Below the pieces are notes generated by a model. The model was not told the DNA's origin. It searched no databases and worked only from the letters and a program-made list of their open reading frames with translations. Positions 22,027 to 30,655 of a DNA stretch of 32,936 nt are shown piece by piece. This DNA comes from an uncultured Bacilli bacterium (GTDB lineage Bacteria > Bacillota_I > Bacilli_A > RF39 > UBA660). The stretch covers positions 1-32,936 of the forward strand of contig CANQID010000012.1 of the NCBI GenBank assembly GCA_947623925.1, in the 5' to 3' direction. Both the position numbers and the translations under genes were made by a program. The number at the start of each line of letters is the position of its first letter. The stretch's first letter is position 1.

Positions 22027-22725
22027 TCACTCCATAGATATATAATTAAGAATACTCAATATAAAAATTGGAACTGTCTCTACTCTCATTATTCTATTTC
22101 CAAGTGTAATAGACTTAAATCCCATCTCATTTAATTTAAGTTCTTCCTCCATAGTTAATCCGCCTTCAGGGCCAACTACTATTGTAATTTTATCATATTT
22201 ATGTTGTGATTGCAAAAACATTTTCAAGTTTTCACTTTTTTCACATGTACTGCACACTAACTTTACGCCATCAATATTTAGTTCATTTAACCTTTTAATA
22301 TTTGTAATAACAGGGATAGTGTTACGCTTTGATTGTTCACTTGCTTCTTTACATATTCTTGACCATCTTACAATTTTTTTGTCTTCTTTTTCTTTTATAT
22401 TTGAAACTATACTTCTTGTAGCATAAAAAGGTATTATTTTACTTACACCTAATTCTGTTGCTTTTTGAAGAACAAAATCCATTTTTTGCTCTTTTAATAA
22501 TGGTATAACAAGATTTATTTCTATGTCCTCATCATATGACTTTATTTCTTCAATTATTTCAATACAATCAAAATTCTTTATTTCACATTTATATACTTTT
22601 TTGTTATATACAACTTCTATTAAATCACCAATGTTCATTCTCATTACATTTTTTATATGATGATAATCATCAGGATATAATATTATTTGATTATTTATTT
22701 TTTCTTTACAAAAATATCTTTGCAT
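22027..22725 (-). CDS. rsmE: 16S rRNA m3U1498 methyltransferase RsmE
   Basis: SPOUT-class methyltransferase that modifies U1498 of 16S rRNA with S-adenosylmethionine. The 232-residue protein begins MQRYFCKEKINNQI with the PUA-like N-domain (DDYHHIKNVMRMNIGDLIEV) and ends with the trefoil-knot motifs VVGPEGGLTMEEE and LGNRIMRVETVPIFILSILN. The usual LG.RILR.ETA is here LGNRIMRVETV. It follows the pilin-like gene without a gap and overlaps or abuts the next gene. Confidence 0.94.
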   Translation of the reverse strand: MQRYFCKEKINNQIILYPDDYHHIKNVMRMNIGDLIEVVYNKKVYKCEIKNFDCIEIIEEIKSYDEDIEINLVIPLLKEQKMDFVLQKATELGVSKIIPFYATRSIVSNIKEKEDKKIVRWSRICKEASEQSKRNTIPVITNIKRLNELNIDGVKLVCSTCEKSENLKMFLQSQHKYDKITIVVGPEGGLTMEEELKLNEMGFKSITLGNRIMRVETVPIFILSILNYISME

Positions 22726-23118
22726 CTATTCTCCATAATATGTAATATTATCTAAATTACATTCAACATCTATACAAACTGTATATGTAATATCTCCATT
22801 TTTATTTTCTACTATTATTGCAGTATCATCAGTAAAATCCTTTTTTGTTTCAGATTTAATTACACTTTCCTCTAAATATCCAAGTTCTTTTAATTTTCCA
22901 ATTGTGATTGCAAATCTATTTCCTTCATCTAAATCAAGTGAAAATAAATTTTCAGAAACAAAATTTTTTGCAGAACCTTCTATATTACTCTTTTGAACTT
23001 CATATAATTTTTCTTGATTTTCTTTTAATACATTTGTGACAACAGGAACTGTTATAGCAGCTAAAATACCAATTATTATTATTACCCCCATTACTTCAAT
23101 TAAAGTAAATCCTTTCAT
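22726..23118 (-). CDS. Type IV pilin-like prepilin
   Basis: The 130-residue protein begins MKGFTLIEVMGVIIIIGILA, a class III prepilin signal: cleavage after the glycine, N-methyl-Phe and Glu at +5, then the hydrophobic spine. A helix (LKENQEKLYEVQKSNIEGSA) and a small exterior domain follow, with two cysteines near the end (VCIDVEC) that could form a disulphide. No pilus ATPase, platform or prepilin peptidase is in the window. It lies between the rhomboid gene (14 bases) and rsmE (no gap). It resembles the second pilin-like protein at 25680-26042 in size and layout. Confidence 0.85.
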   Translation of the reverse strand: MKGFTLIEVMGVIIIIGILAAITVPVVTNVLKENQEKLYEVQKSNIEGSAKNFVSENLFSLDLDEGNRFAITIGKLKELGYLEESVIKSETKKDFTDDTAIIVENKNGDITYTVCIDVECNLDNITYYGE

Positions 23119-23132
23119 ATTTCCTCCTAAAA

Positions 23133-24278
23133 CTATTGCATAAAAAATCCAATATAAATTAAAAATGCTATAAATATTGTAAGTAAAATTGTTCCATTTA
23201 TTTGTTGTGATTTTTTTGATTTGTATTTTATACCTAAAGCCATTGTTATTAAAACACCACCTATTAATCCACCAATATGAGCTGCATTATTAACACCAGA
23301 TACAATAAATCCAAATAACAAATTAATTATAATAAGCGGTATTATTTGTGATTTTAAAACTGTTCCTAAATATACTCTATAATTATATCCAAAGTACAAC
23401 ATTGAACCAAGCAATCCAAATATTGCACCACTTGCTCCTGCACTTATACTTACTGGAAATAACATAGAAAGTAAACTTCCTGTTAAAGCACTTACTAAAT
23501 ATATAGTCAAAAATTTTATTTTACCTAAAAAACTTTCTAATTGCCTTCCTATTATATATAGTGCATAACAGTTAAATAATAAATGTAACATTCCAATATG
23601 AAGAAAAGCGGATGTAATTAAACGAAAATACTCTCCTTCTAAAATTAACTCTTTTTGAAATGCTCCAAATTTTATAAGCGTTGCTGCATCATTACTACCA
23701 TTTCCTAATACATACATTAAAATGAAAACTATTATATTTATTATAATTAATGATACAGTTACAATAGGTTTTTTCATTTTAAATGTTTCTTCAGCTTTTA
23801 TTCCCTCATCTTGATTTTTTTTATTTATATCACCAGTTAATTTTAAAAATAATTCAAATCCTTTTTCTTTAAAATTTGTTTCTTTTGTTATATCAGGAAA
23901 TACTTCCATAACAAATTTATATTTTTTTATATCTTCAAAATCTTTTAAATTGACTATATCTATATTTGAATATGTTTTATCTACATTAACATTTTCACCT
24001 AAATTAATAAATATACTTAATGTATTCATATTAAATGAAAAAGTTGTTTTTTTAATTTTATTAACTATCTTCTTTGTTTTAAATATATCAAAATCAAATT
24101 GTTCATTATTGTGGATATAATTACTAACAATTCTTACTATTTTATAATCTCCATTTAAATTTTCTAGCCATATTTCATCTTTGGCACCATGAAGAACTAT
24201 TGGATTATAACCTTTTTCAGTTATAAAATAATGAAGTAATTTCATTACTAATTCATCATTTTTAGATACCATATCCAT
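23133..24278 (-). CDS. gluP: Rhomboid intramembrane serine protease, GluP/YqgP-like
   Basis: The 381-residue protein has a 165-residue soluble N-domain followed by seven or so membrane helices. The rhomboid catalytic dyad is present: S283 in AGASGAIFG and H334 in NAAHIGGLIGG. The conserved HIGMLHLLFNCYAL block (H227, H232, N236) is also intact. The large N-domain and layout resemble Bacillus YqgP (GluP), which acts in membrane protein quality control and Mg/Mn transporter turnover. GGAGGAATAATAT precedes the ATG. The gene is three bases from rluD, inside the lspA-rluD operon. Confidence 0.9.
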   Translation of the reverse strand: MDMVSKNDELVMKLLHYFITEKGYNPIVLHGAKDEIWLENLNGDYKIVRIVSNYIHNNEQFDFDIFKTKKIVNKIKKTTFSFNMNTLSIFINLGENVNVDKTYSNIDIVNLKDFEDIKKYKFVMEVFPDITKETNFKEKGFELFLKLTGDINKKNQDEGIKAEETFKMKKPIVTVSLIIINIIVFILMYVLGNGSNDAATLIKFGAFQKELILEGEYFRLITSAFLHIGMLHLLFNCYALYIIGRQLESFLGKIKFLTIYLVSALTGSLLSMLFPVSISAGASGAIFGLLGSMLYFGYNYRVYLGTVLKSQIIPLIIINLLFGFIVSGVNNAAHIGGLIGGVLITMALGIKYKSKKSQQINGTILLTIFIAFLIYIGFFMQ

Positions 24279-24281
24279 ATA

Positions 24282-25181
24282 TTATTCCTCCTTAAAAATG
24301 TTTAAAATATTTACAAATTCATTTGGTAATTCAGAATCAAAACACATATACTTTTTAGTTGTAGGATGTATAAAACCTAATTCTTTTGCATGTAAACATT
24401 GGCCAGTATTATCAATTATTTTTCTTCCACCATACACTGGATCATTTACAATAGGGTATCCTATATAATTCATGTGAACTCTTATTTGATGTGTTCTACC
24501 TGTTTCTAATTGAAGTTCTATTAATGTTGCATTTTTATACCTTTCAAGTACTTTAAAATGAGTTATTGCATCTTTACTATTTTCACTTGTTACACTCATT
24601 TTTTTTCTATCTTTTTTATCTCTTCCTATAGGGGCATCTATAGTACCAGTATCATTTTTAATTACCCCCCAAACTAGCGCAACATATTTTCTATGAGTTG
24701 TTTTTTCTTCGAGTTGTTTTGCTAAAAATTCATGAGCATAATCATTTTTAGCAATTACTAATAAACCTGTTGTATAAGCATCTATTCTATGTACAATTCC
24801 AGGTCTAAACTCACCATTTACTTTACTTAAATTTTTAGAATGATACATAAGACCATTAACAAGAGTGCCACTTGGATTTCCAGGTGCTGGATGAACAACT
24901 AAACCATTTTGTTTATTAACAACTATTATGTCGTCATCTTCATATACTATATTTAAATCGATTTTTTCTGGGCTTGCAGTGATTTGTTTTTCTTCTATTT
25001 CATTAACTTCAATAATATCATTTTCTTTAATTATATAACTATTTTTAGTACTATGACTATTGACTAATATATTTTTACTTTTTATTAATTCTTGTACTTT
25101 TGTTCTACTCTTATTTAAAATTTTCATTAAGTAATTATCGATTCTTTCATCTTCTACTATATTATTTACTTTGTACTGCAT
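24282..25181 (-). CDS. rluD: Pseudouridine synthase, RluD family
   Basis: Makes pseudouridines in 23S rRNA (in RluD, positions 1911/1915/1917 of helix 69). The 299-residue protein has an S4 RNA-binding domain (RIDNYLMKILNKSRTKVQEL), then the catalytic domain with HRIDAYTTGLLV, where D134 is the catalytic aspartate, and ETGRTHQIRVHM. The motif reads HRID..TTG instead of the commoner HRLD..TSG, still within family variation. It overlaps lspA by 20 bases, the same lspA-rluD pairing as in Bacillus. Confidence 0.94.
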   Translation of the reverse strand: MQYKVNNIVEDERIDNYLMKILNKSRTKVQELIKSKNILVNSHSTKNSYIIKENDIIEVNEIEEKQITASPEKIDLNIVYEDDDIIVVNKQNGLVVHPAPGNPSGTLVNGLMYHSKNLSKVNGEFRPGIVHRIDAYTTGLLVIAKNDYAHEFLAKQLEEKTTHRKYVALVWGVIKNDTGTIDAPIGRDKKDRKKMSVTSENSKDAITHFKVLERYKNATLIELQLETGRTHQIRVHMNYIGYPIVNDPVYGGRKIIDNTGQCLHAKELGFIHPTTKKYMCFDSELPNEFVNILNIFKEE

Positions 25182-25629
25182 TTTTTTCCTCCTTGATATT
25201 TAGTATTAATAAAATAATAGCAGAAATTACTATACACATATCAGCAAAATTAAATACAGGAAAATTATAACCAAATAAATTGAAATCTATATAATCAACT
25301 ACATATTTTCTAAATATTCTATCTATTAAATTTCCAATAATTCCACCTATTAATAGTGAGTATAAATATATTTGTATTTTATTTAAATCTTTATTTTTTA
25401 TTAAAAAAAGATATATTAAAATAAGTGCGATGATAGAAATAGATGATAATAATAATATATTTCCACTTAATATACTAAAGGCAGCACCTATATTTTGAAC
25501 ATATGTAATACTTAAAAAATTTTTTATTATTTGTATACTTTCATATAGTCCCATATTACTAGTTACAATAATTTTTATAATTTGATCTACAATTACTATT
25601 AATAAACTAAATAATGCAATCCTTTTCAT
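25162..25629 (-). CDS. lspA: Lipoprotein signal peptidase (signal peptidase II)
   Basis: Aspartyl protease that removes signal peptides from diacylglyceryl-prolipoproteins. The 155-residue protein has four membrane helices and the conserved blocks VDQIIK, YVQNIGAAFS (N46), GNLIDRI (catalytic D103) and FNFADMCI (catalytic D130). ATG at 25629 is chosen because GGTGATTTG precedes it and the protein then begins MKRIALF with a normal length; an upstream ATG would add a second, improbable hydrophobic leader. It is followed by rluD with a 20-base overlap. Confidence 0.95.
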   Translation of the reverse strand: MKRIALFSLLIVIVDQIIKIIVTSNMGLYESIQIIKNFLSITYVQNIGAAFSILSGNILLLSSISIIALILIYLFLIKNKDLNKIQIYLYSLLIGGIIGNLIDRIFRKYVVDYIDFNLFGYNFPVFNFADMCIVISAIILLILNIKEEKNAVQSK

Positions 25630-25679
25630 CAAATCACCAAATATATTATATAACAAATAATAAAAAAAAACTAGGTACT

Positions 25680-26042
25680 TTAAGAGCACCCCTCTATTTC
25701 ATCTATAGAATATTTATAACCTGATATATTATCAGTTATTTTAATTGTTAAATTGCCATCAAATTTTTTATCTTCTTTTGGATTAACTAAATCTTTATCT
25801 ACATATCCTTTTTCTTGCAATTCACTTAATTTTATGCAATAAAATTCCTTATCACTAACAATATTCATATTGTCAATAACCCAAGCTTCAGCACCATCAT
25901 ATATTGCTTCTACTTGTGATTGATATAACCTATTTGTACTACCTTTTATTGCCCTATCAACAGTAATGAATGCAATTGAACTTATAACACCTATTATTGC
26001 TACAACAGCAAGTAACTCTATTAATGTAAATCCATTTTTCAT
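25680..26042 (-). CDS. Type IV pilin-like prepilin (second copy)
   Basis: The 120-residue protein starts MKNGFTLIELLAVVAIIGVI: prepilin cleavage site after glycine, Glu at +5, hydrophobic N-terminal helix. Then follow an amphipathic helix (STNRLYQSQVEAIYDGAEAW) and a small domain with two cysteines (YCIKL and EGCS at the end). It is the first gene of the eight-gene operon ending with mtaB and shares its overall plan with the pilin-like gene at 22726-23118. GGTGTTAT precedes the ATG. Confidence 0.85.
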   Translation of the reverse strand: MKNGFTLIELLAVVAIIGVISSIAFITVDRAIKGSTNRLYQSQVEAIYDGAEAWVIDNMNIVSDKEFYCIKLSELQEKGYVDKDLVNPKEDKKFDGNLTIKITDNISGYKYSIDEIEGCS

Positions 26043-26064
26043 ATAACACCTATCTTCTATAAGT

Positions 26065-26093
26065 ATTATAACATTAATAAATCAATATGTAAA
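26065..26093 (-). promoter_or_regulatory. Promoter of the pilin-lspA-rluD-gluP-pilin-rsmE-mtaB operon
   Basis: TTTACA (26088-26093), 17-base spacer and TATAAT (26065-26070) on the minus strand, back to back with the plus-strand promoter of the DUF853 gene. Confidence 0.75.
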
Positions 26094-26101
26094 TCTGTGT
26101 A

Positions 26102-26130
26102 TTGACTTTTTTACTTATTTTATATATATT
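26102..26130 (+). promoter_or_regulatory. Promoter of the HerA-like ATPase gene
   Basis: TTGACT (26102-26107), 17-base spacer and TATATT (26125-26130), 25 bases before the start codon. Confidence 0.75.
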
Positions 26131-26155
26131 GTGTATAGTAACAAAGGAGAATAAT

Positions 26156-27598
26156 ATGTTTATTAATAATAAAATTTTAATTGGAAAAAGTAAAGATAAT
26201 GATGTTTATTTATTACCGAAAATGGCTAACAGACATGGTATTATAAGTGGCGCAAGTGGAAGTGGGAAAACAATTACTTTAAAAGTTCTTGCTGAAAGTT
26301 TTTCTGCATGCGGTGTACCTGTTTTTTTAGTAGATGTTAAAGGTGATTTAGCTGGTACATGTTTAAGTGGAATTGAGAATGAAAATATTGATAAAAGAAT
26401 TAAGGATTTAAATTTAGAAGATTTTTATTTTAGTAGTTTTCCTACTACATTTTGGGATGTATATGGAGATTTTGGACACCCTATAAGAACAACAATTAAA
26501 AATATAGGACCTAAATTATTATCTCGTATGCTTAATTTAACTGATGCACAAGAAGGTGTTTTAACTATTGTTTTCAAGATTGCTGAAGATGAAAATCTTG
26601 ATATAATTGATTTAAAGGATTTAAAAGCTTTACTTACTTATGTTGGAGAAAAAAGAAAAGACTATACTTTACAATATGGTAATATTACTTCACAAAGTAT
26701 TGGTTCTATACAAAGAAATCTGCTTTCTTTAGAAGACGAAGGTGGCGATTATTTCTTTGGAAAACCTGATTTTGATATTAAAGATTTTATTAAGTTCGAT
26801 GTTAATAATGGATATGGATTTATTAATATATTACACGCTGTAACTTTATTTCAAAAACCAACTTTATATGCAACTTTCTTATTATGGTTGCTTACAAATC
26901 TTTATAATACTTTACCAGAAGTTGGTGATATAGATAAGCCAAAAATTGCATTTTTCTTTGATGAAGCACATTTACTCTTTTCTGAAATGCCAGATCATTT
27001 AATTAAACAGATTATTCAAATAGTTAAATTAATACGTTCTAAAGGTATAGGTCTTTATTTCATATCACAAAGTCCAAGTGACATACCTGATGAAATATTA
27101 TCTCAACTTGGAAATAGAATTCAACACGTACTTAGATATTATACAAAAAATGATGAAAAAGCTATTAAAACTGCTGCTAATTCTTTTAGAAGTAATTCTA
27201 GTTTTGATACTGAAGAAGCTATTAAAAGTTTAAAAACAGGTGAAGCTTTAATTTCTGTACAAAATGAAGAAGGAGAACCTACTATAGTAGAAAAAGTAAC
27301 AATACTTCCGCCACAAAGTTTAATGGGAACTATTGATGATATTAAAAGACAAGAAGTAATAAAAAATAGTCAATTTTATCAAAAATATGAAAATAGAATT
27401 GATGATAATTCTGCTTATGAAAAAATAAATGAATTATTAAAAAATGAGGAAGCCCCTGTTAAAGAAGTAAAAAAAGAAAAAACAGAAAAGAAAAAAACTA
27501 GTAAAATTGAAAAGGCAGCAACAAAATTAACTAATAGTACTCTTAATACCTTAGGAAGAAAAATAGGAAATTCTATATTTAAAAATTTATTCAAATAA
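26156..27598 (+). CDS. HerA/FtsK-like ATPase, DUF853 family
   Basis: P-loop ATPase of the HerA-FtsK superfamily. The 480-residue protein has Walker A GASGSGKT at residues 32-39, the block VFLVDVKGDLAGT, Walker B IAFFFDEAHLLF and the sensor segment GLYFISQSPSDIPDEILSQL followed by GNRIQHVLRYYT with a conserved arginine. This is the DUF853 pattern. Members are predicted DNA translocases or helicases, but their role is not known. The last 45 residues are Lys/Glu-rich, ending in an amphipathic helix (LGRKIGNSIFKNLFK). AAAGGAGAATAAT precedes the ATG at 26156, preferred over an upstream start. It stands alone with its own promoter and terminator. Confidence 0.88.
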   Translation: MFINNKILIGKSKDNDVYLLPKMANRHGIISGASGSGKTITLKVLAESFSACGVPVFLVDVKGDLAGTCLSGIENENIDKRIKDLNLEDFYFSSFPTTFWDVYGDFGHPIRTTIKNIGPKLLSRMLNLTDAQEGVLTIVFKIAEDENLDIIDLKDLKALLTYVGEKRKDYTLQYGNITSQSIGSIQRNLLSLEDEGGDYFFGKPDFDIKDFIKFDVNNGYGFINILHAVTLFQKPTLYATFLLWLLTNLYNTLPEVGDIDKPKIAFFFDEAHLLFSEMPDHLIKQIIQIVKLIRSKGIGLYFISQSPSDIPDEILSQLGNRIQHVLRYYTKNDEKAIKTAANSFRSNSSFDTEEAIKSLKTGEALISVQNEEGEPTIVEKVTILPPQSLMGTIDDIKRQEVIKNSQFYQKYENRIDDNSAYEKINELLKNEEAPVKEVKKEKTEKKKTSKIEKAATKLTNSTLNTLGRKIGNSIFKNLFK

Positions 27599-27624
27599 AT
27601 GTTCAATTTTGAACATTTTTTTAT
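27597..27624 (+). terminator. Terminator of the HerA-like gene
   Basis: AAATGTTCAA (27597-27606) and TTGAACATTT (27609-27618) form a stem followed by T-rich sequence. It overlaps the last base of the stop codon. Confidence 0.8.
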
Positions 27625-27745
27625 TATCTAAAAGATTTCTATAATTAGTATTTATCTTGTTAATAATTTTTTTCATATATGCTCCTACTATATTATTTTT
27701 AATATGACACTGTATATTTATCTTTTCAACCAATTAATAAACTTC

Positions 27746-27772
27746 GCATAAAAAAAGTCAATAACTGACTTT
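27746..27772 (-). terminator. Terminator of the orphan membrane protein gene
   Basis: AAAGTCA (27754-27760) pairs with TGACTTT (27766-27772); the minus strand continues TTTTATG. It lies 30 bases past the stop at 27802. Confidence 0.75.
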
Positions 27773-27801
27773 ATATATGCAAATCTATAATAATATTGAT
27801 C

Positions 27802-28140
27802 TTATCTACTTATTATTTTTTTATGGAATAAAATATATCCTAAATATTGCCCTAAAAATACAAAGCTATAATTTCCTAATAGATAAATTATTAAATTTTT
27901 TGAGGTATTAAATACTACTATAGGTAAAAGTAACAAGCACTGAAACAATGAAAACCTAATTGACAATTTCTTATTTTTATTTCCATAAATAACATTTAGG
28001 AAAAATACACAACATGGAACAAAAATAAGTAAAGTAACTATTTGTATCATTGAATCCTTAAAAAGATTCTCTAAAAATAGTATTATATACAATAATATAT
28101 AGACACATAATAAATTCTTTTCTTTGTACACAAACACCAC
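27802..28140 (-). CDS. Orphan polytopic membrane protein, 112 residues
   Basis: I do not recognise a family. The protein has about four membrane helices (LLCVYILLYIILFLENLF, IVTLLIFVPCCVFFLNVIY, FSLFQCLLLLPIVVF, LLGNYSFVFLGQYLGYILF) with short basic loops and ends KKIISR. No ATG lies near the start. GTG codons at 28140, 28137 and 28131 are possible; the last has the best distance from AGAGAGGG and would give 109 residues. A good promoter and a terminator bracket it. It sits next to an empty stretch and could be an accessory or degenerating gene. Confidence 0.55.
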   Translation of the reverse strand: MVFVYKEKNLLCVYILLYIILFLENLFKDSMIQIVTLLIFVPCCVFFLNVIYGNKNKKLSIRFSLFQCLLLLPIVVFNTSKNLIIYLLGNYSFVFLGQYLGYILFHKKIISR

Positions 28141-28181
28141 CCTCTCTTAAGTAATAATAAACTAGTACAACTTTCATGTAT

Positions 28182-28210
28182 AGTATAACACTATCTAAAT
28201 ATAAATTCAA
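28182..28210 (-). promoter_or_regulatory. Promoter of the orphan membrane protein gene
   Basis: TTGAAT (28205-28210), 17-base spacer and TATACT (28182-28187) on the minus strand. Confidence 0.65.
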
Positions 28211-28547
28211 TAATATTAGGCAATATAACACTTATACCACCATTTTTATTAATATGTATTGATATAACTATTCTTATTAAATTTCAAATATCTAATTAAA
28301 TTAAAAGGTATCTCTTGTTAATACAGAAGGTTATATGAGTTTTCTACTACTTGTAAATAGAATCATATTTTAAGTCAAATGCAAAGTTGTAATATTATAC
28401 TTTCAAAGATAAATTAAATGTTAGTGATAAAATTTATTACATCAAGTAAATGAAAAACATTTAATCAGAGTAATGATTAAATTACCATCCCTATTTTTAT
28501 TTGTAAAATTTTATATTTTTTAATAATTTTAAAATTTGTTACATAAA
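28211..28547. other. Gene-free stretch with one inverted repeat
   Basis: About 340 bases between the ftsW terminator and the promoter of the orphan membrane protein hold no frame with a plausible ribosome binding site and useful length. The one structural feature is TTTAATCA (28460-28467) / TGATTAAA (28474-28481), without a convincing T-run. Base composition is even more A/T-biased than the flanks. It may be a decayed gene; I see no recognisable remnant. Confidence 0.5.
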
Positions 28548-28570
28548 AAAATAACTATTAAAGTTATTTT
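28543..28570 (-). terminator. Terminator of the PBP-mraY-ftsW operon, embedding the ftsW stop
   Basis: AAAATAACT (28548-28556) pairs with AGTTATTTT (28562-28570); the minus strand continues TTTATG. The ftsW stop codon (28564-28566) lies inside the stem. Confidence 0.8.
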
Positions 28571-29655
28571 TCATATCTTGAAATATTAAGAACTATTCCA
28601 ATACTACATAAAGTTATGAGCAAACTAGAGCCACCATAAGAAAGAAAAGGAAGTGTTACTCCTGTTACAGGAATAAGACCTACTACAACCATTAAATTAA
28701 GTATAGCTTGGAAAGATAATTGAAACATTATTCCAAATGATAAATATTTTCCAAATATATCTTTACAATTTCTAGATATTTTAAATCCTGTGATAATTAT
28801 AGTTAAAAATAAAGCTGCAACTATAACTATTCCAAGAAATCCAAATTCTTCACTAATTATAGAAAAAATGAAATCTGTTTGTGGCTCTGGCAAATAAAAA
28901 TGTTTTTGCCTTGAATTTAAAAATCCAAATCCAAATAATCCACCAGGTCCTATTGCATATAATGATTGTATTATTTGAAATCCACTACCAAGTGGGTCAG
29001 ACCAAGGGTTTAAAAATGAAAGAATACGCGCTAAACGATAAGGAGCAACTATTATAAGACCTGTTATACCTAAAACTCCTATAATTCCAAGTCCTATAAA
29101 AAACTTCATATTTACTCCACCTACAAATAACAATCCTATTATTGAAACTACTATTATCATACCTGTTCCAAAGTCTGGCTGTAACATTATAAGTCCAAAT
29201 GTTAAAAATAAAACAGCTAGTATTGGTAAAACTCCTTTTTTTATATCTTTCATTCTTTTTTCATTATTCATTAAATATTTAGATGTAAATATTATTAAAG
29301 CAAGTTTAGTAAATTCACTAGGTTGAACTCCAAATGAACCAATACCAAACCAACTTCTACTACCATTTCTAACCATACCAACACCTGGAATTATTACTAA
29401 TACTAATAATATTAAACAACCAATTAAAATTATATTTGCTCTTTTTAAATAAATTTTATAATCTATTTTACTTACAAGAAACATTAAAATAATACCTATT
29501 ATAAAAAATAATGCTTGATTTTTTACATATTTAAGTGAATCATTATATTTAAATTCTGCCCAAATATATGATGCTGAATAAATCATTACAATACCAAATA
29601 TAGATATTAAAATAACTGAAATCACTAATAACATTTCTACATTTTTCTTTTTCAT
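28564..29655 (-). CDS. ftsW: SEDS peptidoglycan glycosyltransferase, FtsW/SpoVE type
   Basis: Polytopic membrane enzyme that polymerises lipid II into glycan strands together with a class B PBP. The 363-residue protein has about ten helices and the SEDS blocks YSASYIWA, GSRSWFGIGSFGVQPSEFTK, PDFGTGM, GSGFQIIQSLYAIGPGGLFG and LPFLSYGGSSLL. The catalytic-loop region (PEPQTDFIFSIISEEFG) is intact. It overlaps mraY by four bases. Because the upstream PBP may be SpoVD or the division PBP2B, this could be FtsW or the sporulation paralogue SpoVE; sequence alone does not decide. Confidence 0.92.
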   Translation of the reverse strand: MKKKNVEMLLVISVILISIFGIVMIYSASYIWAEFKYNDSLKYVKNQALFFIIGIILMFLVSKIDYKIYLKRANIILIGCLILLVLVIIPGVGMVRNGSRSWFGIGSFGVQPSEFTKLALIIFTSKYLMNNEKRMKDIKKGVLPILAVLFLTFGLIMLQPDFGTGMIIVVSIIGLLFVGGVNMKFFIGLGIIGVLGITGLIIVAPYRLARILSFLNPWSDPLGSGFQIIQSLYAIGPGGLFGFGFLNSRQKHFYLPEPQTDFIFSIISEEFGFLGIVIVAALFLTIIITGFKISRNCKDIFGKYLSFGIMFQLSFQAILNLMVVVGLIPVTGVTLPFLSYGGSSLLITLCSIGIVLNISRYEK

Positions 29656-30644
29656 AATAATACCCCAAAACTAAGTGATATCATAGAAGCAATTAACCCA
29701 ACTATCCAAAATAATTTAACTATGTTTTCTTCTTTCCAGCCCATTTTTTCAAAAGTATGATGTATTGGTGTCATAGGAAAAAGCCTTTTTTTAGTTAGTT
29801 TATAATAAAATCTTTGAATAACACAACTTAATGTTTCTATTACAAATACTATTCCTATTACGATTAATAATAATTCGTGTCTTGTAAGTATTGCATATGT
29901 TCCAAGTGTTGCACCAAGCGCAAGTGAACCTGTATCCCCCATAAATATTTTAGCAGGTTTTATATTGAAAACTAAAAATCCAAGTAAAGCGCCTGATAAA
30001 GCAAATCCAAAAAGAGCAATATCACTATATCCTTCTAGCCATCCTGTATTCCATGAAATAAGTGAAAAAGTTATAAAAGCAATTAAACTAAGACCGCCTG
30101 AAAGCCCATCAAGTCCATCTGTTATATTTACTGCATTACTACTTGCAACTAAAACAAGTAATATAAATACTCCATATAACCAACCAATATTTACTTTAAT
30201 ATTAAGTGTATGTATCCATATTAATGGTTCATTTCCACCTTTCATAAATATAAAGAAAAATATAACTGCTATTATTATTTGCATTACAAATTTTGAAGTT
30301 TCACTTAATCCTTTATTATTGTTTTTTTTAATTATCAAATAATCATCTATAAAACCTATTAAAGAATAACTTAAGAAAGTAAAAACTACTAAAATTAATG
30401 TATAATTTATTTTAATTTTACCTAATATTATCATCAATATTAAATAAATAATAACAGGTATTATAAATATTAATCCTCCCATAGTAGGAGTTCCTATCTT
30501 TTTTTTATGTCTTTCTTCTAAATATATACTTAAGGTCTGATTTACTTTTTTCTTTTTTAATATTGGAACTAGAAAAACACCAACTATTAATGAAAATATA
30601 AATCCTATCATCATTGAAAGTACTGATTTAATCATCATTATCAT
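29652..30644 (-). CDS. mraY: Phospho-N-acetylmuramoyl-pentapeptide-transferase MraY
   Basis: Forms lipid I from UDP-MurNAc-pentapeptide and undecaprenyl phosphate. The 330-residue protein has ten membrane helices and the diagnostic motifs GTPTMGGL, GFIDDYLI (catalytic Asp pair), NAVNITDGLDGLSGG, IFMGDTGSLALG and PIHHTFEKMGW. All catalytic residues are visible. It starts 11 bases after the PBP fragment, with AGGTGAAATT as ribosome binding site, and overlaps ftsW by four bases. murE/murD, which flank mraY in Bacillus, are absent here. Confidence 0.96.
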   Translation of the reverse strand: MIMMIKSVLSMMIGFIFSLIVGVFLVPILKKKKVNQTLSIYLEERHKKKIGTPTMGGLIFIIPVIIYLILMIILGKIKINYTLILVVFTFLSYSLIGFIDDYLIIKKNNNKGLSETSKFVMQIIIAVIFFFIFMKGGNEPLIWIHTLNIKVNIGWLYGVFILLVLVASSNAVNITDGLDGLSGGLSLIAFITFSLISWNTGWLEGYSDIALFGFALSGALLGFLVFNIKPAKIFMGDTGSLALGATLGTYAILTRHELLLIVIGIVFVIETLSCVIQRFYYKLTKKRLFPMTPIHHTFEKMGWKEENIVKLFWIVGLIASMISLSFGVLL

Positions 30645-30655
30645 AATTTCACCTT

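Noticed and set aside
27587-27676. A 29-codon minus-strand frame (MKKIINKINTNYRN...) with AGGAG before its ATG.
   Set aside because: It runs through the HerA-like gene's terminator into its coding end, has no clear promoter and low-complexity composition. Possible but unsupported.
28320-28380. A 12-codon plus-strand frame beginning MSFLLLVNR after GAAGG.
   Set aside because: Too short, no promoter or terminator, and expected by chance in this composition.
28460-28481. Inverted repeat TTTAATCA/TGATTAAA as a terminator or operator.
   Set aside because: No T-run on either strand that would make a convincing terminator and no gene or promoter close enough to make it an operator.
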